The translations under genes were made by a program, and so were the position numbers. Source: Chytridium lagenaria (Eukaryota; Chytridiomycota; Chytridiomycetes; Chytridiales; Chytridiaceae). Taken from it: DNA of 64,000 nucleotides. The notes beneath the pieces are model-generated. The model saw only the letters and a program-made list of their open reading frames with translations, was not told where the DNA came from and did not search any database. This document shows, piece by piece, positions 47,218 through 60,408 of this stretch. The DNA is taken from the NCBI GenBank assembly GCA_025449115.1, contig JAHLKC010000073.1:1-64000 (forward strand). Reading direction: 5' to 3'. Positions within the stretch are counted from its first letter, which is position 1. Every line of letters starts with the position of its first letter.

Positions 47218-47757
47218 TCAGATAGAAACGCCACGTCCTCGGGCAACACCACTTCTCGCCGTTCGCTTCCAAAACCTCACTCTAACAGTCTCTTTACAGG
47301 ATGATACATCTTTATGTATTGCCGTGTAAAGCTCCATATCCTCCTCAAACATCAGCTCATCTCGAGCCATCACCACAAAGAACCCATCATCGGCCACAGC
47401 CATCTCCTCAAACGCACGGATTGACCCATCAAAAGATGTTACCCTCTCTCGAGCCATACGAAGAGCGCCTCCTCGCCGCTTAATATGAGAATCTGTACAT
47501 GTGTATGTTGGCCTTCCTCCGAGTCTTTCTGAAGCGTAGGCAGGCGATGTACTTTGGCTTTGCTATTATGGTGAAGGGGTGAAGACCAGCTCTATGACGT
47601 TCAACGTCCTGCCAAGAGCCTGAATTAAGAAAGCTGCTTTTCCAGTGGGCCTTCTTCCCGCTACGGTCGATAACACCACTGCGTGGGTCGATGGTTGGGA
47701 ATGGGCTCGCAGCAAGTTGTCTCCCAGAATTTGACAACCATCCCGTCATCCACTTAA
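47218..47757 (-). CDS. Unassigned gene
   Basis: Two well-formed open stretches are separated by a frame change near 47470. The downstream one reads MARERVTSFDGSIRAFEEMA, VADDGFFVVMARDELMFEED and MELYTAIHKDVSSCKETVRV. The upstream one reads, in one frame, GVIDRSGKKAHWKSSFLNSG, and in another VVLSTVAGRRPTGKAAFLIQ with ALGRTLNVIEL; the latter resembles a degenerate P-loop (GRRPTGKA) but lacks the Ser/Thr. I do not recognise a family and do not assign a function. Confidence 0.35.
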
Positions 47758-47842
47758 ATAACGATAATGAAAATGTAATTAGAAACAGGGTGATCATCAA
47801 AAAAAAAGTACGATCATCGTGTGCGTCTATATGTATTTAAAG

Positions 47843-50116
47843 TTATTCCTTTTCTTTCAAATTTAGCCCACTCGCCGTACGATTCAACACGTAAGGCGCC
47901 TTTACGCCAACCACAGACCCTGATGCCAGATCCCCACTTGTATGCACCTCTGCCACCCCCGCATTTCCTCTCACAAAGTTCCCCACTCCCATACCAATAC
48001 CCACAGCCTCCCAGCCAGGCACCCTAACTTCTCTAGCAGGATCTTCCCTAATATGCCCTTTTCTTACCACCCATTCCCTCTCACACCTGAAAAAGACCCA
48101 CACATATCTCCTCACAATTTCCAAACACTTTATCGTGAAATCCACCGCCATCAACCCAGACAACGGTTCCGTCCCCGACTGACCCCGAAGGCTCGCCCTT
48201 GCGAGGGTATAAATAAGGGTGACCTTGACAATCCAAGACAAGCGGAGAATGGTATCCAAAACAACGGCCCCGTAATAAAGCCATGCGTGCCGGAAATGGA
48301 GATGAAGTCGGAGGAAGAACTTTGTCCCTGACGTTCTCTCATTTGCCATTAATGCTAGTGAAGAAGGTGTTTTAATCACCGATGAAGGAGGGTAGACCTT
48401 AACTCCTGCTCTTGCTTTGCTAAGATCACCCTCTGCCTCAACATCTACCTCGTCCGTCGGAACTTTACCATATGCGGCAGATGTCTTTCCAGTTCCTCTC
48501 CGCTGTTGCTGAGAGGATGCGGTTGAAAAAGTTGAGTCGAATGTCGGGGAGGACACAAAGCTCTTATCAGTCCCAAACCCAAAAAGGCTGCGCCAGGAAT
48601 TAAACTTTCCAATTGTTCCCAAATGCCAGTCCATGCGAATGTCCCAGTAAAGCGAGAACACCGAGTTGAGAATAGAGAAAAATATCCTGTTGTCATCAAA
48701 AATCAGATTGTTGAAAAAAATCCTATAAAAATAAAAAGAAACCCACCAAACTCCTATCGCAAAGTTTATCCTAAACTCCGCTTCTGCATTTCGAAAAGTC
48801 TTTTAGGTTCTCCATCGAACTGTGAGGGATCCAGCCCTAGCCCGTAATACCGGATACGAAGAAAGTTGATGAGCCAAGAGGAAGCGATGACGGGAAGTGC
48901 TGATAAATATTTCAGGGCATTCAACATGTGCCTATTCCGTGCTGCCGGGTCCCGTGTTTGGAAGAAATTCTGCAATACATTGACGAAGACGGAACAGAAA
49001 TGGGAGACTACAGTGATATGTTAGTACAACTATACTAAGAAACGAGGTAGAATAAAAAGAGCTAATAAACCAACCAGATTAGTGACGGGGCAATCATGTC
49101 AACCCAGGCTGCTGTCTGTTCTCCAGTACGAGTTTCATCCTGCGCAGAGGGTGGGATAATCATATACGAGATCCGTAAAAACGATTTGAAGGTCTCCCAC
49201 GACTCGAGAAAAGGATGTAAGGATATCAGCGAGTATGACGTCAGCGAAGAAGACCGTTGATCCGAGCCCACCCAATGCAATGCGTTGCATTGTTCTAAAG
49301 CAAAATTGCAAAGGGCCGTGTGAGTTATGCTAGTTGAGGGAGCGACAATATGGCAGAGCTTACCTGAGAAACAGTAACCTTTCTCTTTGGAAAAACCCTT
49401 TAAAAGGCCAAAATAATACTCCAAGCATTAATAAATAAGTTCCCGCAGGTATGGATTCAGCAGATTCCTCTCCCCAGGCCTCTACAAACCCCGCAAACAG
49501 CATAACAGAAATGAAAGTAATGACCATTTGCGCCGCCGCAATCAGGTATATGTTACGCGCAGACAGCTCTGTCGCAATGACAGGGATCGCTGCTGCCGCA
49601 GCTCCACCTCCTATCCCACCCGCCGGTCTCGCAGATCCTCCGCTGCGTGATGCCAAAGGAATTGAAATAGTAAGATTAGGGTGCATGGATGTTGTAGAGG
49701 ATGAGGGGACGGGACGATGATGATGATGATGACGATGATGATGATGATAATGATGATGATGATAAGGAGGGTTTCCCAGTATCGTTCACTATGGCTTGAT
49801 CGGGGTCAGGGGAGCCCAAGAGTAGCCATGAAATGTCGATGCCTGACCATTCCAATATGTGGACATTAGATGCCCAACACCAGAGCCCGAGGTTTAGGAG
49901 GACAAGGACTTGAAAGTAGACGGGGAGGGTGGAAAAGTAGGAAAGTAGGGGCGATCCGATCGTGGATGCGGGAACACCGATAGCGATGAGAATGAGGAAG
50001 AGGCGGAGATATTTTGCCTTCATCATTATATGATTTTGCAGCAACCACGGGAAGATGGTGGTGTGAAGAAAGCGCCAGAGGTCAGAAAACCTGATCTTGC
50101 TCGTGCGCGTGCGCAA
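47843..50116 (-). CDS. EXS-domain membrane protein (Erd1-like)
   Basis: EXS proteins include Erd1 (Golgi, needed to retain ER and Golgi proteins; phosphate recycling) and the SPX-EXS phosphate exporters Syg1/XPR1. The N-terminus has MKAKYLRLFLILIAIGVPAS and LVLLNLGLWCWASNVHILEW with SGIDISWLL, as in Erd1, and no SPX domain. A Ser run (encoded by a TCA/ATG-rich tract) follows. After several membrane segments come TRDPAARNRHMLNALKYLSA with LPVIASSWL, then YWDIRMDWHLG, the EXS hallmark. It continues FRHAWLYYGAVVLDTILRLS, LEIVRRYVWVFFRCEREWV and a cytosolic tail to 47843. Lack of SPX favours Erd1 over XPR1. The start could be M at 50116 or the M at 50026. Confidence 0.8.
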
Positions 50117-50948
50117 TGATCAATCCCTCTAAGGTCCCGTCCGTCCTCTTTGACGCTCTGCGCTGCGAACAGGGGGTTGTTGGGCACCCACTTTATCTGT
50201 TGAATTTTTTTTTGCGAAGATACAAAGTGGTGACGTCGGACTTGCTTGTTGTCAAACGGCATAAAGGAATTCTCGTTGCAGCTTGCATTATAGTGTTTAT
50301 ATGCAATACGATTGGAATCGATGCAAAATCCAAAAGTCATTGCCCTCAAGAATCCACCCGTAAGTATTTTCCTGTAATTAGAAGTTTTCAGCGAAGTCGG
50401 AAAATGGCACAATGTTTTATTTAGCTCCACGTACATTTGCTCCATTGACCCCACCAGAGATGTACTGGCGCTTTCGGTATCCTGTTCTCTGTTTGAGGCC
50501 CGTTTATTACATCATTATCCTTCACACTAAATTTACAACACTAAATACATGCCTGATGAAAAACCTTATTAAGACGAGTAACGTACTTAGATGCAGCGGC
50601 GTCAAGCACAAATAGAAAGGCCGGAGAATTTACTGATGTATGATGCTTATAGTATGTTCAAAGACGATTCCAGGAGTTATTTGCCGTTTAATATTCTATT
50701 ATAAAGATCAGAAAATAAACGTTTACAGATATCATCTAGACGAGAACATTGACATCGAGTGAAAAAGACGGAGAGAATGATTCAAGGGGAATAGTGGAGA
50801 GCAGGAGACGTGAAAGCACGATTTCAACATGGTCTATAGCGAGTCAAATTCTGGTATAATGTTCGAAAATAAAACATATCGAGAGGGCGAGCAATTTCAG
50901 AGAGTAAAACTATAATGGTAAAAGAGGGATAAAGAAGTGGCGGGCTCT
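50117..50948. other. Intergenic region
   Basis: About 830 bp between the Erd1-like start and the end of the phosphorylase-kinase gene, both on the minus strand. Two or three weak reading frames show no coding signs. It contains the Erd1-like promoter. Confidence 0.5.
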
Positions 50949-53900
50949 TCATGCCGTGATCGTCACGGAATTATAAGATTCATGCGTTTCATACCCCAAC
51001 CCATCACTTCCAGCCCACTTAACATCAAAGCATAACCTCACACAGCTTTCGGCCAAATACGTCATCGTACCATCCTTCCCCTCAGGCGGCAAATCCAAAA
51101 ACAGTCTTTTGGCAAGCCCCACGTTTTTCTCAAACGTCACATCGGTGATAGCAGCACCTCCACTCAAATTTGTGCTAGAAGTCGACGGTGAAATGTTCCG
51201 CGATTTTAAGCCGGACGGCACAACACCGCCGCTGGCAAAAGTTAGAGGGGGGAGCGTGTCAATTGAGCGGAACTCGAGGGCTGCCTCGGCAAGAACGGAG
51301 GGATCAGGGTTCTGGTCGTGGAGGTAACGCGCCCAGAAACGAGAAGTGGCTTCACGGAGAATGCGGAGAAGGTCAAGAGGCTGGTCTCCGCGAATATGGA
51401 TCTCGGGGTTACGCTCTGAGATTCGGGAAATAACCACGAGAGACTCAATGGCGATCTGGCGTTCCGCAGGGTCACGGATTGAGTCGAGAACATTTTCGAT
51501 TTGAATAGCTATTATTCAAGTTATTACTAATATGTAATGGCACAAAATATAACTTACCAAAATTCAGCTCTTCGGGCGTTTTCTCGCTGACAGTTGGGTC
51601 TCTTGGCAAAAATTGATCGCCAACCGTGATCCCCACGGTCTTGTTCAACACATGCCATACCTTCGGGTAAAACCCTTGCGGCACCCTATTCAAAGCACCA
51701 TCATTTCTCCTCCTCCTCAGCCATTTTCCTCCAGTGGGCATCAGCAAGTTTGTTGCCGCTCCGGCTGTGATCAACCTGGCTTGGCTCTGATTTGGGAATG
51801 CGGCTAGCATGGTTTTGCGGCGTTGTGAAAGATCGATGGAACGAGAAATTGGCTCAGTGGGAGTGGAGGTCTTTGAAGGTGAGAAGGCTTCCACGGTGGT
51901 GGAACGGTCTGCACCCTTCTCGCTGATGAGACACCAGGAGTCGCGGTAGGAAACGTCGCGAATACGGGTAGCACCGAGAGATTCTAAAGTTTCGCGAGCG
52001 GCTTCGGTAAGATGTTCCGCGCCGTCATCCTAGAGAAAATTAGGGTATCAGTCATGGCTCTATAAGCTCTAAGAAAAGAAAGGGACTTTGGTAATATCTC
52101 ACCTTCATCGCGATGGCAATAATCATTCCAGGTTCTAACCACTCCACGAACCTCACTAACTCCGCCGACTCATCCCCAGAGGTATGTGTATCAAATGACG
52201 CCGTCTCCACGACCGATCCGTCTAATGGATCCACTACGACAACATTTAAACCCCTCCCAAACGTATCTAAGGACAAAGCCAACGGTGCACCATCTCTCGT
52301 CAATTCAAACTTTGCATAGTTGCCGGAATTAAAGCCTGCAGATTGAACCGTTAAATTAAGCATTGAGGGGAGTGATGAGGAACCACTGGCGCTTGCGGTA
52401 TTGGGGGTTGGGACGGTGGCGGATGTGGCGTTGCCTTTGCCGATCGTGCGCCACTTGGAAAGAACGGACATCCCCATACCGATGGCTTCGCCGGACGTGG
52501 CTTGGTCTGGGTTGGAGAGGATAGTGTTGAGAAGGGATTTAAGCTCTGAAGGGCTCAGCTATTTAAGCGAAATAGAAAAACGCGTTATAATTAAATTTTC
52601 ATGGAGGAAGGTATATTTGCCATATCTTACCTCCATTAGAAACTCGATCGCTTCCTCTTCATCACATCCCTTCATCCTGGAGATTTCCTCACGCATAGCA
52701 ATGACAAAGAAGTGAGTTCGAATCCTTTGGATGCCATCAAATAACGCCGGGTTCGAGCGAACAAAGGAGCCAAGGTAAGTAATGACTTCCTGGACAATAG
52801 GAGCCTCACGAACGTCACTTGTGCTGGTTGATTATAAAGGGAGAAAATAAGTTAGAACTACTGTGAACAGACGCTCTACATGGCAAGGAGACCTACCAAT
52901 GGCTGAAGAGAGTGTGCGCAAGGTCCTCCGGACTCTTTGGCTCAGCCATTAAAACTTCTTTTTCACCAAATCCAACCGTGACAGGTTTTCCTCGGATCAG
53001 TAGATCAGTGATATTGATGGTAAGCGAGTTTACGACCTTTCTCAAGAGACCTGCGGCTTGCCTTACGACTGACCAGATCTTGAGTTCCCTCGCCTTGGCG
53101 TAAACCTCTTCTAGAAGAGCAGAGATCTCGGCGAGTCCCTCAATTGCATGGTTAGGGCCAAGGCAAGAGTGAAGGTCTAGGCAAAATAAGTAAGAATTTT
53201 ATAATAACAAGGCACAACGTACAATGAAGCAGATCAATCTGATCGAATAGGTTTGACGAGCTCTTCAACAATCTAATCGCCGAATCCACGTTGGAATGAT
53301 CTCCCAAAGTCAACGTCAACATATCGCCCACATTCTGATATCCGCAAGGTGAAGTTGGACTATCCGATGAGATCGTCAGAGGAGAATCCGAAGCCGTTTC
53401 AACATGTAGCAACCCACTCTGCGAAAGCGCCGAACCCTGTGCGATTCCAAGCTCAGCGCTTCCACGAGCCGCGCTACCATCTGATAAGCCTAGAGCTTCC
53501 TCAAGCTCTGTCCTGACAAGCGCATCATGGGAACGAGAGCCGTTACTAAAGCTCGCACGTCCAAGACGATTCGCAGAGAGATTGCGCATAGGTGACTTTG
53601 ATCGAGTTCTAGGGGATCCCATGTAGGCTTCACGTGCCTCACCACCCAGCGATAAAGCCTGGTTAGAGATATGAAGGCCTTGACCGTCGGTACATTCGAC
53701 ATGATCTTTTAATTTATAACTTTCGGGCAACGCTTCCTTTTTGCTTGAAGTAGCAACAGACGCCTTCAGAGGAGTTTTTGGTGCTGCCGTTGTGGCACTC
53801 TGAGGCCTCGCAAGATCTCCGGACGATTTGCGACGAACAGTCCTAGGCTTTGCATTCGAAGCACCGTCTCCCTCATTCGAGAAGTGCAACCTCCGCGTGT

Positions 53901-56657
53901 TCTCCGCCCTCCCAGATCCATCCCCTTGCAAAGTGCTATGCCAACTTTCGGGGTCATCTTGTTCCCTGGAAACAAGGAAATCGAGGGATTCAATGCACGA
54001 CGTGTTGATCATATCACCAAGACGACCGATCCTGACACGGACACCATTGCAGACACCGGTGCGGAGGGACATCATAAAGTTGAGGAGATTGCGACGACTG
54101 TTGGAGGCGGAACTGTGACGCCAACGGTGGCTGTCCATTGTTCCTGCGGCTTTGCTGGAACGGGAGCCAAGCATCTCGCTGGTGATCATGATGACCATGG
54201 TGGGACGACCAGAAGACCACCAGTGGTTTTGAACAAAGGCGAGTTCTTGTTCAAAGACGCTGACGACTGGAAGAGGTTCATGAGTTGTTTTTTAAATGAT
54301 GAAAGGGAAAACAAAAGACTCACAGTAGTTGTTGTCACTGATCAAGTAGAATTCCTCTTTATCCATAAAGTGGGGAGAGAAAGCATATAGTCGCCCCTGA
54401 CAGCGATAAAGCTTGCAAGTACTCAACGTTCCCATAGGTCGCTTAGGTCGTCCAGATAGTTTCTAATACAAGTACGTAAGCCATTATACCGCCCAAATTT
54501 ACAAGTTTACCAGCTTAGCATTTTGACCCAACGCCGTGTACGCATCCCTCAGCGCAGAAGGTGGCGAAATAGTAACCGGCGCACAAGTCTCAACAGTCTG
54601 CGTCTCCAACCCCAACGTCGCCAATTTCGCCTGCAACTCGACCGATTCCGCCAAAAACACAATCTGGACAACCACATCACGTCCCTGTTTTGGCGCCTTG
54701 ACTGTAAGTCGACGTCCAAGGGGATCGACTTCTCCCACGCTCAACAGATTGTCTTTAAGCAAAGAACTCATGATGTACAACGATTGCGCCCACACAAGGG
54801 GGAGGTTCTCGTTAGGAAATCTATCGACGGATCCAGGGTTGCCTTTCTCTTTGTCGACGAGGTCACGTGGGACAATGTAGAGTTCTGGGACGAGCTTTGT
54901 ACCAATCTGAGGGCGGTTGTTGCGATTTGCGGTGGATTGACGACGCGTCGTGGTGCTGGAGCGGGGGTCGAGGTTGGCGGTGTGCTCAGAGTGGCCGAAC
55001 CTAGCGATGGACGTGGAGTCCACGAGAAGAGGCTCTAGGAGCTGGAAGTATTCTTCGACCTGTTGGTGGTCTTCACGGAAGAATCCGTCGAGGATCATGT
55101 AGGTGAAGAAGAGTGGCCACTCGCACTCGATGCCCTCAAAGATTTTAAGCTCGTGAGGGTCATAGTGGAGCCTACATGATATGATGTATTAAACAAAGTT
55201 ACCATGTGCGCAAAAATGCGATATTTTAAACAAGCAAGCACCATGTACACTGAAGAAATGTTACAAAATCTTACCTTGTGGTATCCTCAAGGACAGTCTG
55301 ATGACCATCACGAAGAAACCTCTTAAACCCAAATCTCCCACCCAATTTCTTCACAATATCATTCCTCGTCTTATCCATCAACTTCTTATCCGAAACCGCA
55401 AAAGCCGGATACGAGATCACCGAGAGCACCGCCGCATCCACCTCCTTCGAATTCGACTCCCTCGGCAAAGCCGAATGCAACGTTGTATAATTCCTCGTCA
55501 TCTCATCAGGCAGCACATGAATAACCGAAGATGGTCCTCCCCGTGCTCCAAACAGATTTATCCCATTGATAGCCTGAAGTGCGGCGACAGCCATCCCAAT
55601 GGACGATGAGTTGAGTTCAGGTTGACCATGGTTGATCTTGTTTCCTCGTTCCCAGATACCGTAATCGGGGTTCTGTAGGCGCGTTCAATGTAAAAGACGA
55701 GATTTTGGATGAAATTGACTTCATCGAGTGTGTAGATGATCCGGAGACCCGAGGCGGTCATTTGAGCGAGTTGGAGGAGGAAGATACTCGTTGCGTCTAT
55801 TTGGAGGTGTCCCCATTCCCTATCTCCCACGACCGTGTCTCCAGTTGCGGTGTTGTATCTATGAGGAATTGTTAATAACGGTCAAGGTCTGATCGCTCCC
55901 ACATCACGGAACTTACTTTGCGTGAAGAGCGTGTTCAATATGTTGAGTGTTTTTAAACTGCTCTACTTTATGAGCTTGACGCATCATGGAAAATAGTAAC
56001 CCTCGCATACACTTTATCGTAGCGTGCTCAAGTTCATCTTCCCCGCCAGTCAATAACGCGAAGCAACAATTAACCTCTTACATGCTCTTCCGTCATCATC
56101 GTCTATTCTTCTATAAGCCAACGAGAGCGCCCACACCGCCATGATCGAATACACGTTATCTCTGATAAAGAAAGAATTAGATACATTTGGAGGTACTTTT
56201 CTGACGACTTACCTCACCCACGCATCACGATAGTCGCCGTGAGTCGTGATGGCGACTGACGCTGGAATCTTGAAGAGCGGTGTCAGCAATGTGTGAAAGA
56301 GAAGGAGCGTGGCAGCACTCACCAAACCCGTAGCAGGATTCTGCCTCGACAAAATGATAGACGATACTTCATTGAAGTAAACGTCCAATTTCTCCTTAAC
56401 CTCTCTCAAATGCATCTCGTCTCAACGGGTGCAAAAGGGTGTGCAGGTATCGCTCTGTTCAAGTTAAGGTATCGCTTGCTCAAGAACCAAGAAGGGAGCG
56501 AAAAGAGTAGAACGATGGGAAATAAGCCTAATCTGTAATCTGTTTTCTCTATGAACTGGAGGAGGGACAATACCGTTTTTAGTGGCCTTTGTCTACCTAG
56601 TGGATGGTGGTGATCACAAAGGTTCTCATCGGGGAAATCCTTCACGAGCTTGGACAT
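50949..56657 (-). CDS. Phosphorylase b kinase regulatory subunit (PHKA/PHKB family)
   Basis: Large regulatory subunit that in animals holds the gamma kinase of phosphorylase kinase and binds calmodulin. Its N-terminal half is a GH15-like (alpha/alpha)6 fold. Conserved stretches in order: AWVR and YRDAWVR near 56215, then HAKYN and [170 protein letters not shown]. The C-terminal half has [20 protein letters not shown] with [25 protein letters not shown], then [15 protein letters not shown]. Many short introns. The layout is alpha-like. No gamma kinase gene is seen nearby. Confidence 0.9.
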
Positions 56658-57036
56658 GTGAGAGGTAGATTCGAATCACGCCCCAATCGGCGCATGAGTT
56701 GTTGAGTGGTTGAGCGGAATAGAGAGAGGTATTCCAGAAAGAGTCTAGATGTGGACTACAGAAACAAGCAAAGACATCAGCTGTAAACATGCGTCCAGAG
56801 GCCTAATGCAGATTCAGACTTTACCGCGCGGATGGCGCGTTTCGCACATGTGCATTGACGCGAGGATGTTTACTTTTACTAAGAGTTTTTACGTGGTTAT
56901 CGGTATTTTACTACGAACAGTGATGCTTTCTGGCCCTGTTCATTGCACTCACGACTGGGCCTTCTTACTGCACCTAAAAGTTGCTCCTTTTTTTTTTTGG
57001 ATTAAGGGGTTTTAGTGAAAAATTACAACACTGTGG
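56658..57036. other. Divergent promoter region between PHK and kinase genes
   Basis: About 380 bp between two divergent starts (56657 minus, 57037 plus). A T run lies at about 56989-56998. Probably a shared or adjacent pair of promoters; no reading frame is supported. Confidence 0.5.
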
Positions 57037-59703
57037 ATGTCTTCAACGCTACATCACCGCTCCTCCCCAACGACAGCTACTGCTGCTCGCTCAGGGAGTT
57101 CAGTAACCTCAGACCAACAACAACAAAAGCATCAACAGCAACACCCGCAATACAATCTCTCAACCACCTCATCCGCATCCCTCCACCCCGCCTCCTCCTC
57201 AACTTCCTCCTTCGCACTCAAACCAACAACCTCCTCATCAGGTCTCTCCTCCGCATCCGAAGTCGACATCCCAGACATCCCCGCTGCTCAATCCTCCACC
57301 CACCTCCCGCCAAAATCATTTGACATTCTACGAGCCCTCACCTGCTGTTTCCACTGTCGCAAAACCAACATTGTGGGTTCATCAGCGGTTCGCAGTCGTC
57401 CACCCAGAGGTCCGATTGAGAACGTTCGTGTCCATATCCGGAGGAATGATCATGGGAGGACGGTTGTGAAGACGTCGCTTGTGATGAAACCGGGGACGAT
57501 GGGACGGAGGCTTTTCTCACAGGAGGATGTGGATGAATATGAGTATGAGGATGATGTGTTTGATCAGAATGATGGGAGGAGACCGATGGGGAGTTTAGGT
57601 GATAAGAGGGGTGTGCCGCCGCCGTTGTTGGTTGATAGGTGGGTGCGCTCATAAAGGTTTGAATCGCTCAAGTGTTCCTTTTTTTTGTAGCAGTAGCCAG
57701 TCACCGTTTTTAGGGTCAGAGGAGGAACCGTCGACGAAAATCATGGATGATAAGACGAATGATTCCATGTCGATTACGTCGATTGCTCGGTCAGTTGCGG
57801 ATGATTTTGAGGCCGAGATGGAGACGATCATGAAGATGTTTGCGGAGGCGTTAAAGGGACTTCCAGAACCCATGTTGACTCGGTATCAATTCAAGGGGTT
57901 ACTGGGTTACGGGGGTAACGGATTTGTAGCTGACTGTGTAGACAATGAAACGGGGATGGAGGTAAAAGAGAATATCGCCTTATTTGGGTTCTTTGCGTGT
58001 TTATCAAGTTTTTGTTATTTAGATTGCAGTCAAGTTTATACCTAAATCACGGATCAGTCATGACAGCCTGGTTCATTCTAATGAGTTTGGATGTGCGGTT
58101 CCGCTTGAAGCTCAGATTCTGCGATCCATCCAGCATCCCAACATTATCAGTTTAGTGTTTTTCCACGAATGCGAAAAGTTTGTGTACATTGGGATGGAGA
58201 AGGCCAAGAAATTGACTTGGAGGTTGAGTGATGATCATCCTACCATGGTGACTGTGGATATGACCACTGGAAGGATAATTGATGATATTGACTATGACTC
58301 GGCGCTCCCTCAACCCATGGAACCTGGACCTCCCACCCTTCTGCCACCATCACCCGTAGTTTCCGTGAAGTCCACGGCGGTGGTGGTCACCATCGCTCCC
58401 AAAGTGTCGGTGGTCTCAGCATTCTCTCCACCTCCCTCTCCTCCGCCTCGATCCTCCGCAACCCGTCCATCCGTAGTCAACAAATCTCGTCCCACACGCA
58501 TCTCGGCAGTCTCCATCGTCACGTCCTCACAGCGGTATCTCCGGCAACCCCGCTCCCCGACAGTTCAGTGATACCCTGGCAAACGAGTTTATCACGACGA
58601 CGACAGAGATCGTCTGTGACGCATGCTGGGGTGCCGAGTTTGGGGAGCCCCATGGAGACGCCGTCACCGTTTTCGTTGATATCGTCGGAGGGGTTGACGA
58701 CGGTGGCGATGGAGGCGGCGACGTTGGAGAGGTGGAAGATGCAGTCTGCTACGATTTCGAGGGGTGGGGAGGATGGGAGGGTGAGGGTGACTTCGAGTCC
58801 TAGTCATGCTGAATTGGTGGATGTATCGGTAGAGGAGAGTTTGGAAGTGAAAGCAACGTCTTTGCAGGATGGACGATCGCAGACGTTGAAAATGTCACAT
58901 CCTCTTGAAGACCGACATTCGAAAGACCATTATTCACGTGCATCCCATACGTCGCGGTCGGTCCCAGGCGAAACCACGACCTCTCTTATTTTAACGCGTC
59001 CACGACATTCCCACCCCGGCGATCTCTACGATTTCGTGACCATGTACGGGATAACGCCGGTAGCGGTTCAACGTCACATCTTCCGTCAACTTGTGTCCGC
59101 GTACGGGTCGATCCGGATGCATGGATTTGTGTACCTTGATTTTCGGGGAGAGAATGTGATGATTGATGATGATTTGACGGTGAAGATGGTTGATTTTGGG
59201 ATGGCGCAGAGAGAGATGGAGGAGGAAGGGGAGGAGTTGTTTTTGCAGTATGGGACGAGGGAGGCTTCGGCACCTGAGGTTTTGAGGGGGAGGGTATAGA
59301 GGACCTGAGGCGGATGTTTGGGCGATGGGATTGATTTTGTTTATGTTGGCGACGGGGGGGAGGATGCGTTTGGGAGTGAGGAGGAGGCGTTGAGGGGGGA
59401 GGTGGAGTTGCCAGAGTATATGGATGAAGGTAAATATTATGTTTTTTTGTATATTTGGTTTTCTGCAATCGTGTCGGACTCGTCTCTTTTTTGTGTTTTG
59501 CACGGTTGTGATCTACCTTTTTCTTTTTCTAATCGTATTTTTTTAAACTAAATTTTTTGGGTAATAACCATGTTTTTCTTTCTTTTTTCTTTAAAAATAG
59601 ATTGTAGGGATCTTGTGAGACGGATGTTGGAGGTTGACAAGGAAAGAGGGCGACGCTTGATGAGATTCGGGAACATAGGTTTGTGGCGATGGTGGAAGTG
59701 TGA
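57037..59703 (+). CDS. PAS-kinase-like Ser/Thr kinase with large insert in the catalytic domain
   Basis: The N-terminus (57037-57650) is Ser/Thr/Gln-rich with a CCFHCRK cluster. The kinase domain starts near 57890: QFKGLLGYGGNGFVADCVDN (glycine loop), then after an intron IAVKFIPKSRISHD with the catalytic Lys, VPLEAQILRSIQHPNIISLV and EKFVYIGMEKA. This resembles PAS kinases (Psk1/PASK). An unusual stretch of about 270 Pro/Ser/Thr-rich residues follows (about 58200-59010). The C-lobe then resumes HPGDLYDFVTMYGITPVAVQ, with catalytic loop VYLDFRGENVMIDDD, DFG in KMVDFGMAQ, SAPEVLRG and YRGPEADVWAMGLILFMLAT. The tail is CRDLVRRMLEVDKER and LDEIREHRFVAMVEV. HRD is replaced by YLD. No PAS domain was found. 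Frame breaks at about 58570, 59298 and 59648. Confidence 0.72.
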
Positions 59704-59761
59704 ATGATGGGGAGGTTTTTACTTTTTTTTTCAATAATGTAGCTTGTAATCATGTTATTAT

Positions 59762-59798
<37 letters not shown>

Positions 59799-60122
59799 CG
59801 TAAAAGAAAAATCATTTTGGGGTGTGAGGAAAGCATTGTTTTTGGTGGATTGTTTCGTTGGTATACACGGAGCACTTCTTACCTTTGGGTGCTACTATAG
59901 AGAGAATTTGACTTTTAATAAAAGGGGTAATTCAAGAATGTCGCACAAAAGTTTAGGTACTCTTCTTGTTTCAGACAAGGTCCAGACAACATTCATCAAT
60001 CCCATCATTATCATCATCATCATCATCATTAAAGGAGAGAACTTTTCATCTCTACACCTCACCGGCCACCTTTTCAAAACTCCATCGAACAAACAACAAA
60101 CCCAAAGAAAAGACAAAAAAAG
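59704..60122. other. Intergenic region with a TA dinucleotide repeat
   Basis: A (TA)15 tract lies at 59766-59795, followed by AT-rich DNA with an ATC trinucleotide run (about 60005-60030). No gene is supported in this 420 bp. Confidence 0.6.
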
Positions 60123-60373
60123 ATGAGCAGCGTTGGATCCCGAGATGACAGTGACCTCGAAGAAGCGTTTATCGCCTTTGCAGCATTCGGGAGTGCCCGC
60201 AAACCTCGCCACGGGAGAAGTTCCGGGTCTCGGGTTAGGATGGAGTATGGATAGTGTAAGATTTCCAAGCTGGCGAGGGAGAGTGGGATGATTGGAGGGA
60301 ATTTGACGGTGACGGATGTGGATATTGTGTTTGGGAGGTGTAAGGTACGGGGGGTTTTTGTTTCTTGTTTTTT

Positions 60374-60408
<35 letters not shown>

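Noticed and set aside
47620..47720. AAA-type ATPase from the segment VVLSTVAGRRPTGKAAFLIQ
   Set aside because: The P-loop lacks the Ser/Thr after Gly-Lys, no Walker B follows, and another frame over the same DNA is equally open.
52700..52725. tRNA B-box-like sequence GAGTTCGAATCC
   Set aside because: It lies within the phosphorylase-kinase coding region; no A-box or cloverleaf arms are found around it. A similar ATTCGAATC near 56667 also lacks tRNA arms.
57338..57652. Minus-strand His/Ser/Pro-rich reading frame
   Set aside because: It is antisense to the N-terminus of the kinase gene and reflects only its biased composition.
59766..59795. TA tract as a second transposon end or hotspot
   Set aside because: No inverted repeat matching the 26-bp ends is found near it; it is a plain microsatellite.
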